Source of the DNA: a virus
DNA: 49,291 bases
Virus record (IMG/VR): IMGVR_UViG_3300006924_000035
Span: 1-49,291 of that record
Reading direction: 5' to 3' (one strand)
Below the pieces are notes generated by a model. It did no database searches. It had not been told where the DNA came from and saw only the letters and a program-made list of their open reading frames with translations. Below are positions 8,405 through 16,876 of this stretch, piece after piece; position 1 is the stretch's first letter; the number at the start of each line of letters is the position of its first letter. The translations under genes and the position numbers were made by a program.

Positions 8405-9071
8405 ACTACAAGACATGACACTCCATTTAGAGATGAGTAAACGCTGTTTATTGCAATGCCCTAAATGTCCTCGTACAAAATATACAGGACATTATAAAAT
8501 TGATGATCTGCCAATTGAACATATGAAGACAATAGTCAATGCTACAAATCCTAGGAGAGTTACTTTTTGTGGTAACTATGGAGATCCGCTATATCATCCT
8601 AAAATTTTAGACGCAGTTAGATTTCTACATGATTCGGACATCCCATTTGAATTTCACACTAATGGCTCTGGCAAAAAAGTATCCTGGTGGGAAGAGTTTT
8701 ATAACTGTTATGAAAATAAACCATACGGAAGAAAAGAAATTAAAAGTACAGTGTGGTTTGGATTAGATGGATTAGAAGATACTGCACATTTATATCGTGT
8801 AAACACAAATTGGAAAGAAGTTTTCGATGCAATGTGTTTAGGTGTTAAGATGAATCAAGAAATAATATGGCAATGGATTCCGTTTAGTTTCAATGAACAT
8901 CAGATTGAAGAAGCAAAGAAATTAGCAGAAGACAATGGTATACATCTACTATTACGTTTAAGTGATAGGTGGGACAGCAGACAAGGAAAGTTTGATCCAT
9001 TAGAACCTACAGAAAAGTTCAAGCCTACAACTCGTCATACCGGTAATGGATATATTCATGAAAAAAAGTAA
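8394..9071 (+). CDS. Radical SAM core protein, partner of the 8096 domain
   Basis: 225 residues from the ATG at 8394, six bases after GGAG; TTG 8382 and ATG 8388 are in-frame alternatives. CLLQCPKC (Cys18, 22, 25) is the CX3CX2C cluster motif. GNYGDPLYHP takes the place of the usual GGEP, and NEHQIEEAKKLAEDNGI near the end matches the fused protein at 13678 (GRYGDP, NEHQIEE). No auxiliary cysteine domain remains, since it is encoded by the preceding gene. The core alone may depend on that partner. Reaction and substrate unknown. Confidence 0.8.
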   Translation: MKRELQDMTLHLEMSKRCLLQCPKCPRTKYTGHYKIDDLPIEHMKTIVNATNPRRVTFCGNYGDPLYHPKILDAVRFLHDSDIPFEFHTNGSGKKVSWWEEFYNCYENKPYGRKEIKSTVWFGLDGLEDTAHLYRVNTNWKEVFDAMCLGVKMNQEIIWQWIPFSFNEHQIEEAKKLAEDNGIHLLLRLSDRWDSRQGKFDPLEPTEKFKPTTRHTGNGYIHEKK

Positions 9072-10230
9072 AAGAAAAAATAAAATACATTGTGCATATG
9101 TAGAAAAAGGAATACGAGTTAATTTTTTAAATAAATCTGGACACCCGTATGTACGTGCTACACCTTGTTGTCATTTAGATAAAGATTTTATCGAAGACCG
9201 ATTTAAATCATTCACTCCTTTAGAAGAAAAACAATCAATTGAAAAGCATATAACTTTAAGACATTTTAAGTCACATTTCAAAAAAGGAACATTTCATCCT
9301 GCTTGTGGAAGTTGTATAAATGCTGAAAAATCTAACAACGATAGTGTAAGATTAAAACTTAATAAATTAGAAAAAGAAAATCCAGATTTTGATTATTTAA
9401 AATTAGATGTAGTGATGTCTAATAAATGTAACTTAGCATGTCCTTTTTGCAGTCAAGGCTCTAGCAGTTTAATTGAGACACTTGCAAAAAAATATACATG
9501 GCACTTGCCTATGCATTGGAAAAAAGGAACACTGGAACAACCTGATACTAAACTAGTAGGAAAAACATGTGCTAATTTACTAAAAAAATATAAAATCCAT
9601 ACTTTTAAAATTATTGGAGGCGAACCATTTTTAATTGAAAACTGGGAACCTATAGGAAAAGTATTAGATGAAAACTATTGTAGCGATTTAAATTTAGAAA
9701 TTACTACTAATGGTACAATAATGAATGATGAAATTATCAAAAGACTTTCTAAAGCAAAACATACTAAATTAAGAATTAGTATGGATTCAATAGGAGAGAA
9801 TTATAATTTCATCCGCTGGCCTCATAATTGGGAAAAGATGAAACGTAATTTAACTTTTCTAAGGGATAATAAACCAGATAACTGTGACTATCAGATTTCT
9901 ATTCTTGTTAATATATTGAATTTTGAATATCTACCTCAGATAGAAGAATTTTTAGTTAATGAAAATTTAAATTATGGATTTGACTTTACATTAAAACCTG
10001 TAGACAGTCCGTTACAATGGTATAATCTTCCTTTGCCAATTATTTTTCTAATACTTGAAAAAGTTAAAGACGAAACTATTAAAAACAGTATCAAACAACT
10101 TATGCATACAGAATCAAATGTTGATTTTGATCTTATTGTAAAAGACGTAAAGTTTTATCTTGATCAAAGGAATATGAAACCTGAACATGTGCTTGGACTT
10201 AAAACTAGAGGATTTTTAGATTTAAAATGA
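9058..10230 (+). CDS. Radical SAM protein with N-terminal twitch/SPASM-like domain
   Basis: 390 residues from ATG 9058 (GGA seven bases upstream); ATG 9046 is an in-frame alternative. The N-terminal domain has Cys12, a PCC pair (Cys37, 38) and CGSC (Cys83, 86). CNLACPFC (Cys124, 128, 131) begins the radical SAM core, followed by IIGGEPFL and EITTNGT. It therefore shares the reversed auxiliary-then-core order with the genes at 5403 and 13678. The protein is very lysine-rich and its gene is among the most AT-rich in the run. Substrate unknown. Confidence 0.82.
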   Translation: MKKSKRKNKIHCAYVEKGIRVNFLNKSGHPYVRATPCCHLDKDFIEDRFKSFTPLEEKQSIEKHITLRHFKSHFKKGTFHPACGSCINAEKSNNDSVRLKLNKLEKENPDFDYLKLDVVMSNKCNLACPFCSQGSSSLIETLAKKYTWHLPMHWKKGTLEQPDTKLVGKTCANLLKKYKIHTFKIIGGEPFLIENWEPIGKVLDENYCSDLNLEITTNGTIMNDEIIKRLSKAKHTKLRISMDSIGENYNFIRWPHNWEKMKRNLTFLRDNKPDNCDYQISILVNILNFEYLPQIEEFLVNENLNYGFDFTLKPVDSPLQWYNLPLPIIFLILEKVKDETIKNSIKQLMHTESNVDFDLIVKDVKFYLDQRNMKPEHVLGLKTRGFLDLK

Positions 10231-11165
10231 TTTTAATAAAAACCGCAGACGGATTAAAACAATCTAACCTTGCTGAAGCAAAGACAACCTATAATAAATT
10301 TAAAGGTTGGTACTGTGGTGCAGGTATGGACTTCTTATGGATTAGTAACAAGGGCGAAGTTTTTGGTAATGTGTGCAGGAATAGCGGATCTTATGGAAAT
10401 GTATTCAGTAATTTTACACTGCCAACAGAACCTATGATTTGTCCTGTCAAAAGTTGCTATTGTGCAAGTGATATTAATATACTCAAAAGTAAATCTATTG
10501 AAAATTTTAAAACACTAAAAAATGACATTGATTATAATGCTCCAAAGTATAGTGGCGAAGAAATTTTAGCACTAGAATCTGTTAACAAAGAATTTGCAAT
10601 TAATTGGAATTTAGGACCAAGGTGCAACTACGATTGTAGTTACTGTCCTGCTACAGTTCACGATAATTATAGTCCTCATATTACATTTGAGCAATTTAAA
10701 TTAGCATTTGACAAAGTATTAGATCAAATAGGTAAACAAGAAAATTTAAAATTAACGTTTACTGGAGGAGAACCTACTATTAATCCAGAGTATATGCAAA
10801 TTGTAGATTATGTAGTTTCTCATAATGGAAGAGTTTATACAAATACAAATGGAACAGCTAGTATAGATAAATTAAAAAAACTTTGTAATGCCGGCGGCTT
10901 GCATATTAGTGTACACACTGAATTCTATCAAGCAAATAAATTAGCAGATAAAGTCAGCCAGTTATCACTAGAACAAGGAGTATGCATTGTTAAGTATATG
11001 TTAGTACCGGGAAGATTGCAAGAGTGTAAAGATTTTATCAACTTGCTTCCTTCTAGTAACGGATCATACAGAATCAATATAGAGCCTCTAGTTGATAAAG
11101 CTAACGGTAACAAAATACTAGATTATACACAAGAAGAACTAGAATATCTGAGAACACCCAAATGA
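10227..11165 (+). CDS. Radical SAM protein with N-terminal auxiliary cysteine domain
   Basis: 312 residues. The N-terminal domain carries Cys30, 50, 72, 77 and 79. CNYDCSYC (Cys133, 137, 140) is the core cluster motif, followed by TGGEPTINPEY and YTNTNGT. It is closely related to the next gene (CNYDCSYC, TGGEPTVNPNF), which lacks the N-terminal domain. The gene at 12475 encodes only the N-terminal domain with nearly identical cysteine spacing. These look like products of duplication and fission. The substrate is unknown; twitch/SPASM enzymes commonly act on peptides. Confidence 0.82.
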   Translation: MILIKTADGLKQSNLAEAKTTYNKFKGWYCGAGMDFLWISNKGEVFGNVCRNSGSYGNVFSNFTLPTEPMICPVKSCYCASDINILKSKSIENFKTLKNDIDYNAPKYSGEEILALESVNKEFAINWNLGPRCNYDCSYCPATVHDNYSPHITFEQFKLAFDKVLDQIGKQENLKLTFTGGEPTINPEYMQIVDYVVSHNGRVYTNTNGTASIDKLKKLCNAGGLHISVHTEFYQANKLADKVSQLSLEQGVCIVKYMLVPGRLQECKDFINLLPSSNGSYRINIEPLVDKANGNKILDYTQEELEYLRTPK

Positions 11166-11857
11166 CTTTTAAACAACCAGAAAATGTAATTGCTATACAA
11201 AGCAATAGACCACAGGATTTTTTTTATGTACATTGGAACATAGGAAGACGATGTAATTACGATTGTAGTTATTGTCCTGACAGTTTACATGATTTTAAAA
11301 GTTCGCACCGCAGTCTTGAAAATTTAATTGAAATAGCAGAAAAACTTAAAGCAAACATTCCTTCAAGTAAAAAGATTAGAATATGGTTTACAGGCGGCGA
11401 ACCAACAGTTAATCCAAATTTTCTTAAGTTTTGTAAATGGTTAAACAATGACGGAAGATTTGTAGTAGGGTTAAACACTAATGGTAGCAGGACCAAAGAA
11501 TACTTATTAGAACTTATGAGCTATATCAACATTATTCAATTTAGCAGTCATTTTGAGTATGTAGAGGAAGACAAATTTCTCCCTTCAATGAAAGCGATAA
11601 GCAATTATGTAAGTGACAAACATGGAAAAAGCATGAGTCTTAATCTAATGATGGAACCGGAGCATTGGGATAAAGCAGTAAGAATGGTTAAGTATTGTAT
11701 AGCTCATAATATTCCTTATCATATGAAACGCATAAGACCCAAAAGTGTTGTACATGAAGGTAAGAATCCATATTCGCCTGTTTATACAGAAAATCAAATA
11801 AAATTTTTAACTGATAATGAATATAGAAATGTAGTGCTAGAGGAATACGATGATTGA
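11162..11857 (+). CDS. Radical SAM core protein lacking its auxiliary domain
   Basis: 231 residues. CNYDCSYC (Cys31, 35, 38) lies only 30 residues from the start, followed by FTGGEPTVNPNF and VGLNTNGS, so the core is complete but no auxiliary cysteine domain precedes it. It is a near relative of the upstream gene and overlaps it by 4 bases (ATGA). The missing domain may be supplied by the stand-alone cysteine protein at 12475. Reaction unknown. Confidence 0.82.
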   Translation: MTFKQPENVIAIQSNRPQDFFYVHWNIGRRCNYDCSYCPDSLHDFKSSHRSLENLIEIAEKLKANIPSSKKIRIWFTGGEPTVNPNFLKFCKWLNNDGRFVVGLNTNGSRTKEYLLELMSYINIIQFSSHFEYVEEDKFLPSMKAISNYVSDKHGKSMSLNLMMEPEHWDKAVRMVKYCIAHNIPYHMKRIRPKSVVHEGKNPYSPVYTENQIKFLTDNEYRNVVLEEYDD

Positions 11858-12482
11858 ATTTTTTAAGATAGGTGATTATCAATTTCCTTATGATCCTACA
11901 TTAGAAAAAGTAGGCTTAAAAATCAGCGGTGGAGCAGATAGTAGTTTAATAGCATACATTTTAGGATTACTAAAATCACAAGGTTTAATTAAAAGCCAAA
12001 TAATTACAATGACCAATGAGCATCATGATCGTCCTTATCAGATAGATTATACTAACAAAATACTAAACTACATTACACAAAAAACAGGAAGTGTTTTTGA
12101 ATATAGATGTTCTGTGTTTTCTCCAAGTGCAGAAGAATACAACATGAATAGTAGTGCTATAGTACAAAAAACAAAAAATAGTTTAATGTTTGGTAAGCAT
12201 TATATGGGTATAACTGCTAATCCTCCAATCGAAACAGGAATAAAACAAGAAGATTTAGAACGCACACACGATAGAAATAAACTAGTATATACTGATACTA
12301 AAATTACACCGTGGATTAACTACGATAAGAAAGATATTGCTAACATTTATAAGCAATTAGACATTATGGAACTTTTTAGTATGACTAGAAGTTGCGAAAA
12401 TAAAACCTTTGACTTTACAAAGCATTGCGGTGAATGTTGGTGGTGTATAGAACGTAAATGGGGATTTGGAAAATATGAGTGA
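11850..12482 (+). CDS. QueC-like PP-loop ATPase (candidate 7-cyano-7-deazaguanine synthase)
   Basis: 210 residues. SGGADSS (26-32) is the PP-loop that binds ATP in QueC, asparagine synthetase and related N-type ATP pyrophosphatases. The C-terminus has Cys182, 193, 196 and 199 with spacing C-x10-C-x2-C-x2-C followed by R, matching the zinc site of QueC. QueC converts CDG with ammonia and ATP to preQ0. FolE, QueE, a QueD-like protein and a DpdA-like transglycosylase are on the other strand, so a DNA 7-deazaguanine role fits. Its location among radical SAM genes leaves open a different amidation role. Confidence 0.65.
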   Translation: MIEFFKIGDYQFPYDPTLEKVGLKISGGADSSLIAYILGLLKSQGLIKSQIITMTNEHHDRPYQIDYTNKILNYITQKTGSVFEYRCSVFSPSAEEYNMNSSAIVQKTKNSLMFGKHYMGITANPPIETGIKQEDLERTHDRNKLVYTDTKITPWINYDKKDIANIYKQLDIMELFSMTRSCENKTFDFTKHCGECWWCIERKWGFGKYE

Positions 12483-12843
12483 TATAATTGTTTACGACAA
12501 AGACGGTAATACTCAAGAAGTTTGGGCTAACGATATGGTCAAAGCAGAAGAAGTAAATTTTGAAGGCTGGCTCTGTGGCATTGGCTTAGAAAGTATTGAC
12601 ATAAAAAGCAATGGAGATATTTACAGAGGCACGTGCAGGATAGGAGGTCCTATCGGACACATCGATGATGAAGTTTGGAATTTGCCTACAGACTTTATTG
12701 AGTGTAATAAGAATAGCTGTACTTGTGTAGCTGATATTAAAAGTACTAGGTATAAAGACCAAGAAACAAGAAACAAATTAGAAAGTAAAGTTAAACAAGT
12801 AGTAATAGGAAAGGGTGGAGATGAGAGTTCAAATAATTTTTGA
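12475..12843 (+). CDS. Stand-alone auxiliary cysteine-domain protein (twitch/SPASM-like)
   Basis: 122 residues from ATG 12475 (TTG 12466 is an in-frame alternative). Cys34, 54, 77, 82 and 84 have spacings 20, 23, 5, 2, against 20, 22, 5, 2 in the N-terminal domain of the radical SAM protein at 10227, and the GW-x-CG, NG-x-I/V and C-x-C-x-A/S-DI contexts also match. It has no radical SAM core. The domain-less radical SAM protein at 11162 lies two genes upstream and could be its partner. The cluster-binding role is inferred. Confidence 0.65.
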   Translation: MSDIIVYDKDGNTQEVWANDMVKAEEVNFEGWLCGIGLESIDIKSNGDIYRGTCRIGGPIGHIDDEVWNLPTDFIECNKNSCTCVADIKSTRYKDQETRNKLESKVKQVVIGKGGDESSNNF

Positions 12844-13681
12844 GGACGATACTGTTTTTGACTGGCACATGCATAACAATTCATTTGTAAAAAAATGGGT
12901 AAGCATGTTACAAGAACATATTGTTAATGTTCCTAAATTACATAACTATGAGCTTACATTACAAGGATTAGGTCCTGCTGACGAATTTAAACGCCTTAAT
13001 AAAATTATTGACAAATGTAATGAACATCGTGCAAACACAATTCCAGATCATTATGTTAATAAAGCAGAATACACATTACAAGAATTAAGCGAAGTACACT
13101 ATATCTATGAAGAAATAGCACAACAGCCCGAATGGCTTAACGGATTGTTAAATGAAAATGATGCTATAAAAGCAAGAGACTTACTAAACGATTTTATTCA
13201 TCAAGCAGAAAGCAGAGCTGGAAGTAATTTAAATTTTCAAAAAAGAATAACTCCAAGAGTTAGATTTAGAATTGTTAATCCTGAAACAGGCGTGCCTAAT
13301 GCTCGTAAAGAAGATTTTCAAGATTTAGATTATAATTTATTTGATCCTATTGTACATCCTAGTATAATGTATTTAAATTATAATGCAATAGGAGAAGACT
13401 TTATTAAAACTTATAAGAGTGAACGCGAGCCTAAAGATGCTGTGCCTCTAAGACAATTTAGTCCTAGTTTCTTTTTTGTTTTACATGCTATTGATTATGA
13501 CACACAATTTAAACGGATCGAACGTTGCAAACAATGGATGCAACAAGGTGGCTTTGATCCTTTAGATGTTAAAAATTCTTTTGGATATATTCCTATGGGA
13601 ACTTTATTCAAAAGTGAAAATGACAGTGTTTATGAAAATGCATTGTTAAAATCTAAAATTAAAAAGGTAGTGATTTTATGA
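12821..13681 (+). CDS. Hypothetical protein of the radical SAM operon
   Basis: 286 residues from ATG 12821, preceded by AGGAAAGGGTGG; GTG 12815 is an in-frame alternative. The sequence is hydrophilic, mostly helical in its middle (TLQELSEVHYIYEEI) and has no cysteine cluster, signal or membrane segment. It overlaps the upstream cysteine-domain gene by 23 bases and the next radical SAM gene by 4. I do not recognise the family. A role as substrate carrier or partner for the neighbouring enzymes is possible but has no direct support. Confidence 0.6.
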   Translation: MRVQIIFEDDTVFDWHMHNNSFVKKWVSMLQEHIVNVPKLHNYELTLQGLGPADEFKRLNKIIDKCNEHRANTIPDHYVNKAEYTLQELSEVHYIYEEIAQQPEWLNGLLNENDAIKARDLLNDFIHQAESRAGSNLNFQKRITPRVRFRIVNPETGVPNARKEDFQDLDYNLFDPIVHPSIMYLNYNAIGEDFIKTYKSEREPKDAVPLRQFSPSFFFVLHAIDYDTQFKRIERCKQWMQQGGFDPLDVKNSFGYIPMGTLFKSENDSVYENALLKSKIKKVVIL

Positions 13682-14703
13682 TATTTCCTAAATGTATGAT
13701 CGGAAGAGCACCTCAAATTACATATACAGGACATGTTTTACCCTGTTGTTGGATACCATATGAAAAGGAACTAGAGTTTGTAGACGGACTATCTAAAATA
13801 AATCCTTTTTGGCGAGAAGACTTTAATTTATACAACAATAAATTTATGGACATTGTAGACAGCCCCGAATGGAATACCATGTTAGAAACTATTTACAAAG
13901 ACACGCCATTAAAGTGTTCAATTAAATGTAGCGAGTTTACAGTTAGCAAAACTGGAAAAGCGGAAACTGGAAATACTACAGTGCCAAAAATAAATCCATC
14001 AAAAACAGACAAACAAGGATATATAGAAACACTATCAGAAAGCCAAGAGATTTTTGAATACACTAAAAATAAAATTGTAGACTATAAAAAAGTTCAATTA
14101 GAAACTACAAGTAGATGTAGTTTAAAATGTCCTTATTGTCAAAGGACAGTAGAAGCAGGAACAGGTAAGTATTATAAATCCGATTTGACATTAGAAATAC
14201 TCGAAGATGTTTTAACCACTCCATATATTGAAAGAATAGATGATTGCGGTCGTTATGGAGATCCTACATTTTACAAACAATATCATGAGTTCTTAGATTT
14301 AGTTGCAGATTCAAATATTAAAAAATATAATATGAGTGTTGCGGCTACAGGACGAGGCAGTAATTGGTGGGAAACAACAATAGATAAATTTATTAAAATT
14401 AAAAACACTGGAACTATACCTATCATTACATTTGGAATTGACGGGTTAAAGGACACTAGTAATAAACATAGGATAGGACAAAACTTTGACGAAATATGGA
14501 ATGCTATGATTGACTGCCATAATGCAGGTATTAAAGTTTTGTGGCAAGTTATTCCTACAAGTGCTAATGAACATCAAATTGAAGAAATTAAAGAGATAGC
14601 AGACAGATTAGGTATTGAAATTAGAATGGTGTTAAGTAATAGATTTAGGGGAAGAGATGATCCTCTTACACCGGTTAATTTGGACCTTAGTTATATCAAA
14701 TAA
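13678..14703 (+). CDS. Radical SAM protein, N-terminal SPASM-like domain fused to core
   Basis: 341 residues. The N-terminal domain has Cys6, LPCCW (Cys23, 24) and C-x3-C (Cys80, 84). The core has CSLKCPYC (Cys147, 151, 154), GRYGDPTF in place of GGEP, GIDGLKD and NEHQIEEIKEIADRLGI. It is the fused counterpart of the split pair at 8096 and 8394, sharing PCCW, G-x-YGDP and NEHQIEE. That order, auxiliary domain first, differs from classic SPASM enzymes. It is the last gene before a late-promoter-like site at 14699. Substrate unknown. Confidence 0.82.
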   Translation: MIFPKCMIGRAPQITYTGHVLPCCWIPYEKELEFVDGLSKINPFWREDFNLYNNKFMDIVDSPEWNTMLETIYKDTPLKCSIKCSEFTVSKTGKAETGNTTVPKINPSKTDKQGYIETLSESQEIFEYTKNKIVDYKKVQLETTSRCSLKCPYCQRTVEAGTGKYYKSDLTLEILEDVLTTPYIERIDDCGRYGDPTFYKQYHEFLDLVADSNIKKYNMSVAATGRGSNWWETTIDKFIKIKNTGTIPIITFGIDGLKDTSNKHRIGQNFDEIWNAMIDCHNAGIKVLWQVIPTSANEHQIEEIKEIADRLGIEIRMVLSNRFRGRDDPLTPVNLDLSYIK

Positions 14704-14706
14704 ATA
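14699..14706 (+). promoter_or_regulatory. Late-promoter-like octamer AATAAATA, 5 bases before ATG
   Basis: AATAAATA is followed by TTAGT and then the ATG at 14712, with no Shine-Dalgarno site between. In T4 late promoters the octamer occupies about -13 to -6, so transcription would start at the A of the ATG. Identical spacing is seen at 16108 and at 26746 on the other strand. Confidence 0.5.
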
Positions 14707-14711
14707 TTAGT

Positions 14712-15404
14712 ATGTTAAAAAATATTATTAAAAATAGGTATAGTGCTAGAACATTTCTTGACATAGAAATTGAGCAAGATAAGATTGATTACATTTTAGA
14801 ATGTGCAACACATGCTCCTAGTAAACAAGGAATATATCCTTACAAGATTTTTGTGTTAGGTACTAGTGACAAAGCACAAGAAATAAAAGAGTGGTTATTC
14901 TGGGAAAACACCTGGTGTGTAAATGGACAACGTGCCATTCCAGAAGGAAAGGATAGCAATAATAAAAGATTTAATGGCCAATATAAAGCGCCGCTGGTGC
15001 TAATATATGTGGGATATCCTCCTAAATCTGTAGAAAATCATATATCTGCAGATTATATAAAAGACTTTTTAAAAAACTCTGCCGATAAAATTAATACTGA
15101 CGCAACTGTTAGTGCAAGTTTTGCAATGTTAGCCGCTGAAGAACAAGGGCTTAGAACTTGCTTTGGTAAATGCCACGATGAAAAATTAGTATCAGAAAAG
15201 TTAGGAATACCCTCGAAAGCAGTAATGGTAGTAGGTATAGGTTATGCAGAAGATTATGAAGGAGAGGACGGAATACTAAACCAAGAAGTTTACAAAGACG
15301 GTATCCTACAAGGACAGCAACCAAAAAATTTACCACAAACAACAAATATTCCAGATCATTACGATCGCCAAAGAAAGCCAAGCAACATTATGGTGGAAGT
15401 ATGA
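14712..15404 (+). CDS. Nitroreductase-family flavoprotein
   Basis: 230 residues. The N-terminus has NRYSARTFLD, the conserved R-x-S-x-R FMN-binding segment of nitroreductases, then ATHAPSKQGIYPYKIFVL, matching the A-P-S-x-x-N-x-Q-P-(W/Y) region. Further on, AMLAAEEQGLRTCFG and AVMVVGIGYAE match the dimer and FMN motifs. Members use FMN and NAD(P)H to reduce nitro groups, enones or imines, and some act in modified-peptide biosynthesis. It probably begins a late transcription unit, since AATAAATA lies just upstream and no ribosome site is seen. Substrate unknown. Confidence 0.82.
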   Translation: MLKNIIKNRYSARTFLDIEIEQDKIDYILECATHAPSKQGIYPYKIFVLGTSDKAQEIKEWLFWENTWCVNGQRAIPEGKDSNNKRFNGQYKAPLVLIYVGYPPKSVENHISADYIKDFLKNSADKINTDATVSASFAMLAAEEQGLRTCFGKCHDEKLVSEKLGIPSKAVMVVGIGYAEDYEGEDGILNQEVYKDGILQGQQPKNLPQTTNIPDHYDRQRKPSNIMVEV

Positions 15405-16102
15405 GAACACTTGAACATGTTAAAAGTATAGAAGAAAATAATTCTGATCCCTTTCAACTTTATAATTTTATCAGCAGAGTTGAAAACCAAGAACTTATTA
15501 AATTTTATGATAATACAGATAAAGAAATAAAAGCAACAGGACCTACAATAGTACGTCCTGACCTATCATTACCTGTATTTAAACAAATATTTAATAGAGT
15601 ACAAGAAACTATAGGTGAAGATGTACGTTTAGAATCAGCATTGATATTCAGTACTCCTTGGGCACATGTAATACATAATGACGACGATGTTAAAGGAAAT
15701 GCAAAGCCTTATAAAGCATTAACTATTCCTTTAGAATTATGGGGAACAGCAAAAGATACTGATATAAAACTAATGATGTTTGATCAGTATTATTATCATG
15801 GCGGCAAAAAATTTTACAATGGTGGCCCTGCCCCAAAAAAAATTGCAACCAATCTGCCTTTACTAGAATACAAAGATGTTAGTTACATTAATAATAAGGG
15901 TATACCTTATGATGTAAAGAAAAAATATCTTACACATTTACAAGATAACTGGCTAGAAGGATTATCAATCCATAGTTATTTTCCTTGGAAAATTAATAGT
16001 GCAATAATTTTTGACAGCACAAGATTACATAGTAGTAGTAATTTTAATGCTATAGGAGTTACTAAAAAACTAGCACTCAGTATCTTTACCTACCTACCAT
16101 AG
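15401..16102 (+). CDS. Putative 2OG/Fe(II)-dependent oxygenase
   Basis: 233 residues. WAHVIHNDDD supplies an H-x-D iron pair, and FDSTRLHSSSNF with TKKLALSIFTYL gives a distal His followed by a basic residue and a strand, the usual order of the double-stranded beta-helix oxygenases. The protein is short and divergent, so the call rests on this motif order. Such enzymes hydroxylate peptides, sugars or lipids using 2-oxoglutarate and oxygen. It overlaps the nitroreductase gene by 4 bases. Substrate unknown. Confidence 0.6.
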   Translation: MRTLEHVKSIEENNSDPFQLYNFISRVENQELIKFYDNTDKEIKATGPTIVRPDLSLPVFKQIFNRVQETIGEDVRLESALIFSTPWAHVIHNDDDVKGNAKPYKALTIPLELWGTAKDTDIKLMMFDQYYYHGGKKFYNGGPAPKKIATNLPLLEYKDVSYINNKGIPYDVKKKYLTHLQDNWLEGLSIHSYFPWKINSAIIFDSTRLHSSSNFNAIGVTKKLALSIFTYLP

Positions 16103-16107
16103 ATATA

Positions 16108-16115
16108 GATAAGTA
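16108..16115 (+). promoter_or_regulatory. Late-promoter-like octamer GATAAGTA, 5 bases before ATG
   Basis: GATAAGTA is followed by TTTTT and the ATG at 16121. No ribosome binding site lies between the octamer and the start. Spacing is identical to the sites at 14699 (+) and 26746 (-), which predicts a leaderless late transcript. Confidence 0.5.
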
Positions 16116-16120
16116 TTTTT

Positions 16121-16876
16121 ATGGTAGACTATAAGACTCACGACAAAAATGGTAACCCTTTAAATATTATAGATAATTCGCCTATTGAAGGTTATATAAG
16201 TCCTGCAAAAAGATGGGCTAATGAACCAGACTGGTTTGAACCTACGCAAGAAGATTTAAAATGTGAACTACAGTTATCTGCTTTAGATTTTTGGGAACCA
16301 TTAAAACAAAAAGTTAAAGAAAAAGAGTTCAGTTCTCAAATTGAACCTTACAATAATAAATGGATACCTTATTTGCGTAAAGAAGGTATTATGAATGATA
16401 GAGAAGGAATGTTGCTTTCAGGTCTCAACGGTGATACCTATACAGATAGTCTAAGCATGCCTGAAGCAATAAAACGTTCAGGGAAATATTTGTACGATAA
16501 GGACTTTAAATATCCAACAGAACTTTATAATAATTTAACATGCTTGCACCCTGTATTAGATATGTTTGGTCCTCTTGGCAGAACTGTTTTAATTAAAATG
16601 AACAAGGGATCTTTTTTTGTACCTCATAAAGATGATCCTTGGCTGGTTAGAGACTGTTTTAGGATTGCCGCTTTCTTTGGTAACACTCGCAACTTTGAAT
16701 GGGAAATGTGTGGTCAGAAAGTTGATATTGAGCCTGGAAGATTTTATTATATTGATACACGTAAAACTCATAGAACACATTCTTGGCAACATAGTAGTAT
16801 TCATTTAATTGTAAATATTCCAAAGACTTGGAAAAATGTTATGACACTTATAACAAATTTAGAAAGAGCTCCATGA
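16121..16876 (+). CDS. 2OG/Fe(II) oxygenase-like protein (Asp/Asn beta-hydroxylase-like)
   Basis: 251 residues. SFFVPHKDDPW gives the H-x-D pair in a strand. CFRIAAFFGN, VDIEPGRFYYIDTRKTHRTHSW and SIHLIVNI follow in the order expected of aspartyl/asparaginyl beta-hydroxylase-like folds, with His in KTHRTH as the distal iron ligand. The residue expected to bind the 2OG carboxylate is not an obvious Arg. Start by the ATG after a late-promoter-like site, with no Shine-Dalgarno. Substrate unknown. Confidence 0.65.
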   Translation: MVDYKTHDKNGNPLNIIDNSPIEGYISPAKRWANEPDWFEPTQEDLKCELQLSALDFWEPLKQKVKEKEFSSQIEPYNNKWIPYLRKEGIMNDREGMLLSGLNGDTYTDSLSMPEAIKRSGKYLYDKDFKYPTELYNNLTCLHPVLDMFGPLGRTVLIKMNKGSFFVPHKDDPWLVRDCFRIAAFFGNTRNFEWEMCGQKVDIEPGRFYYIDTRKTHRTHSWQHSSIHLIVNIPKTWKNVMTLITNLERAP

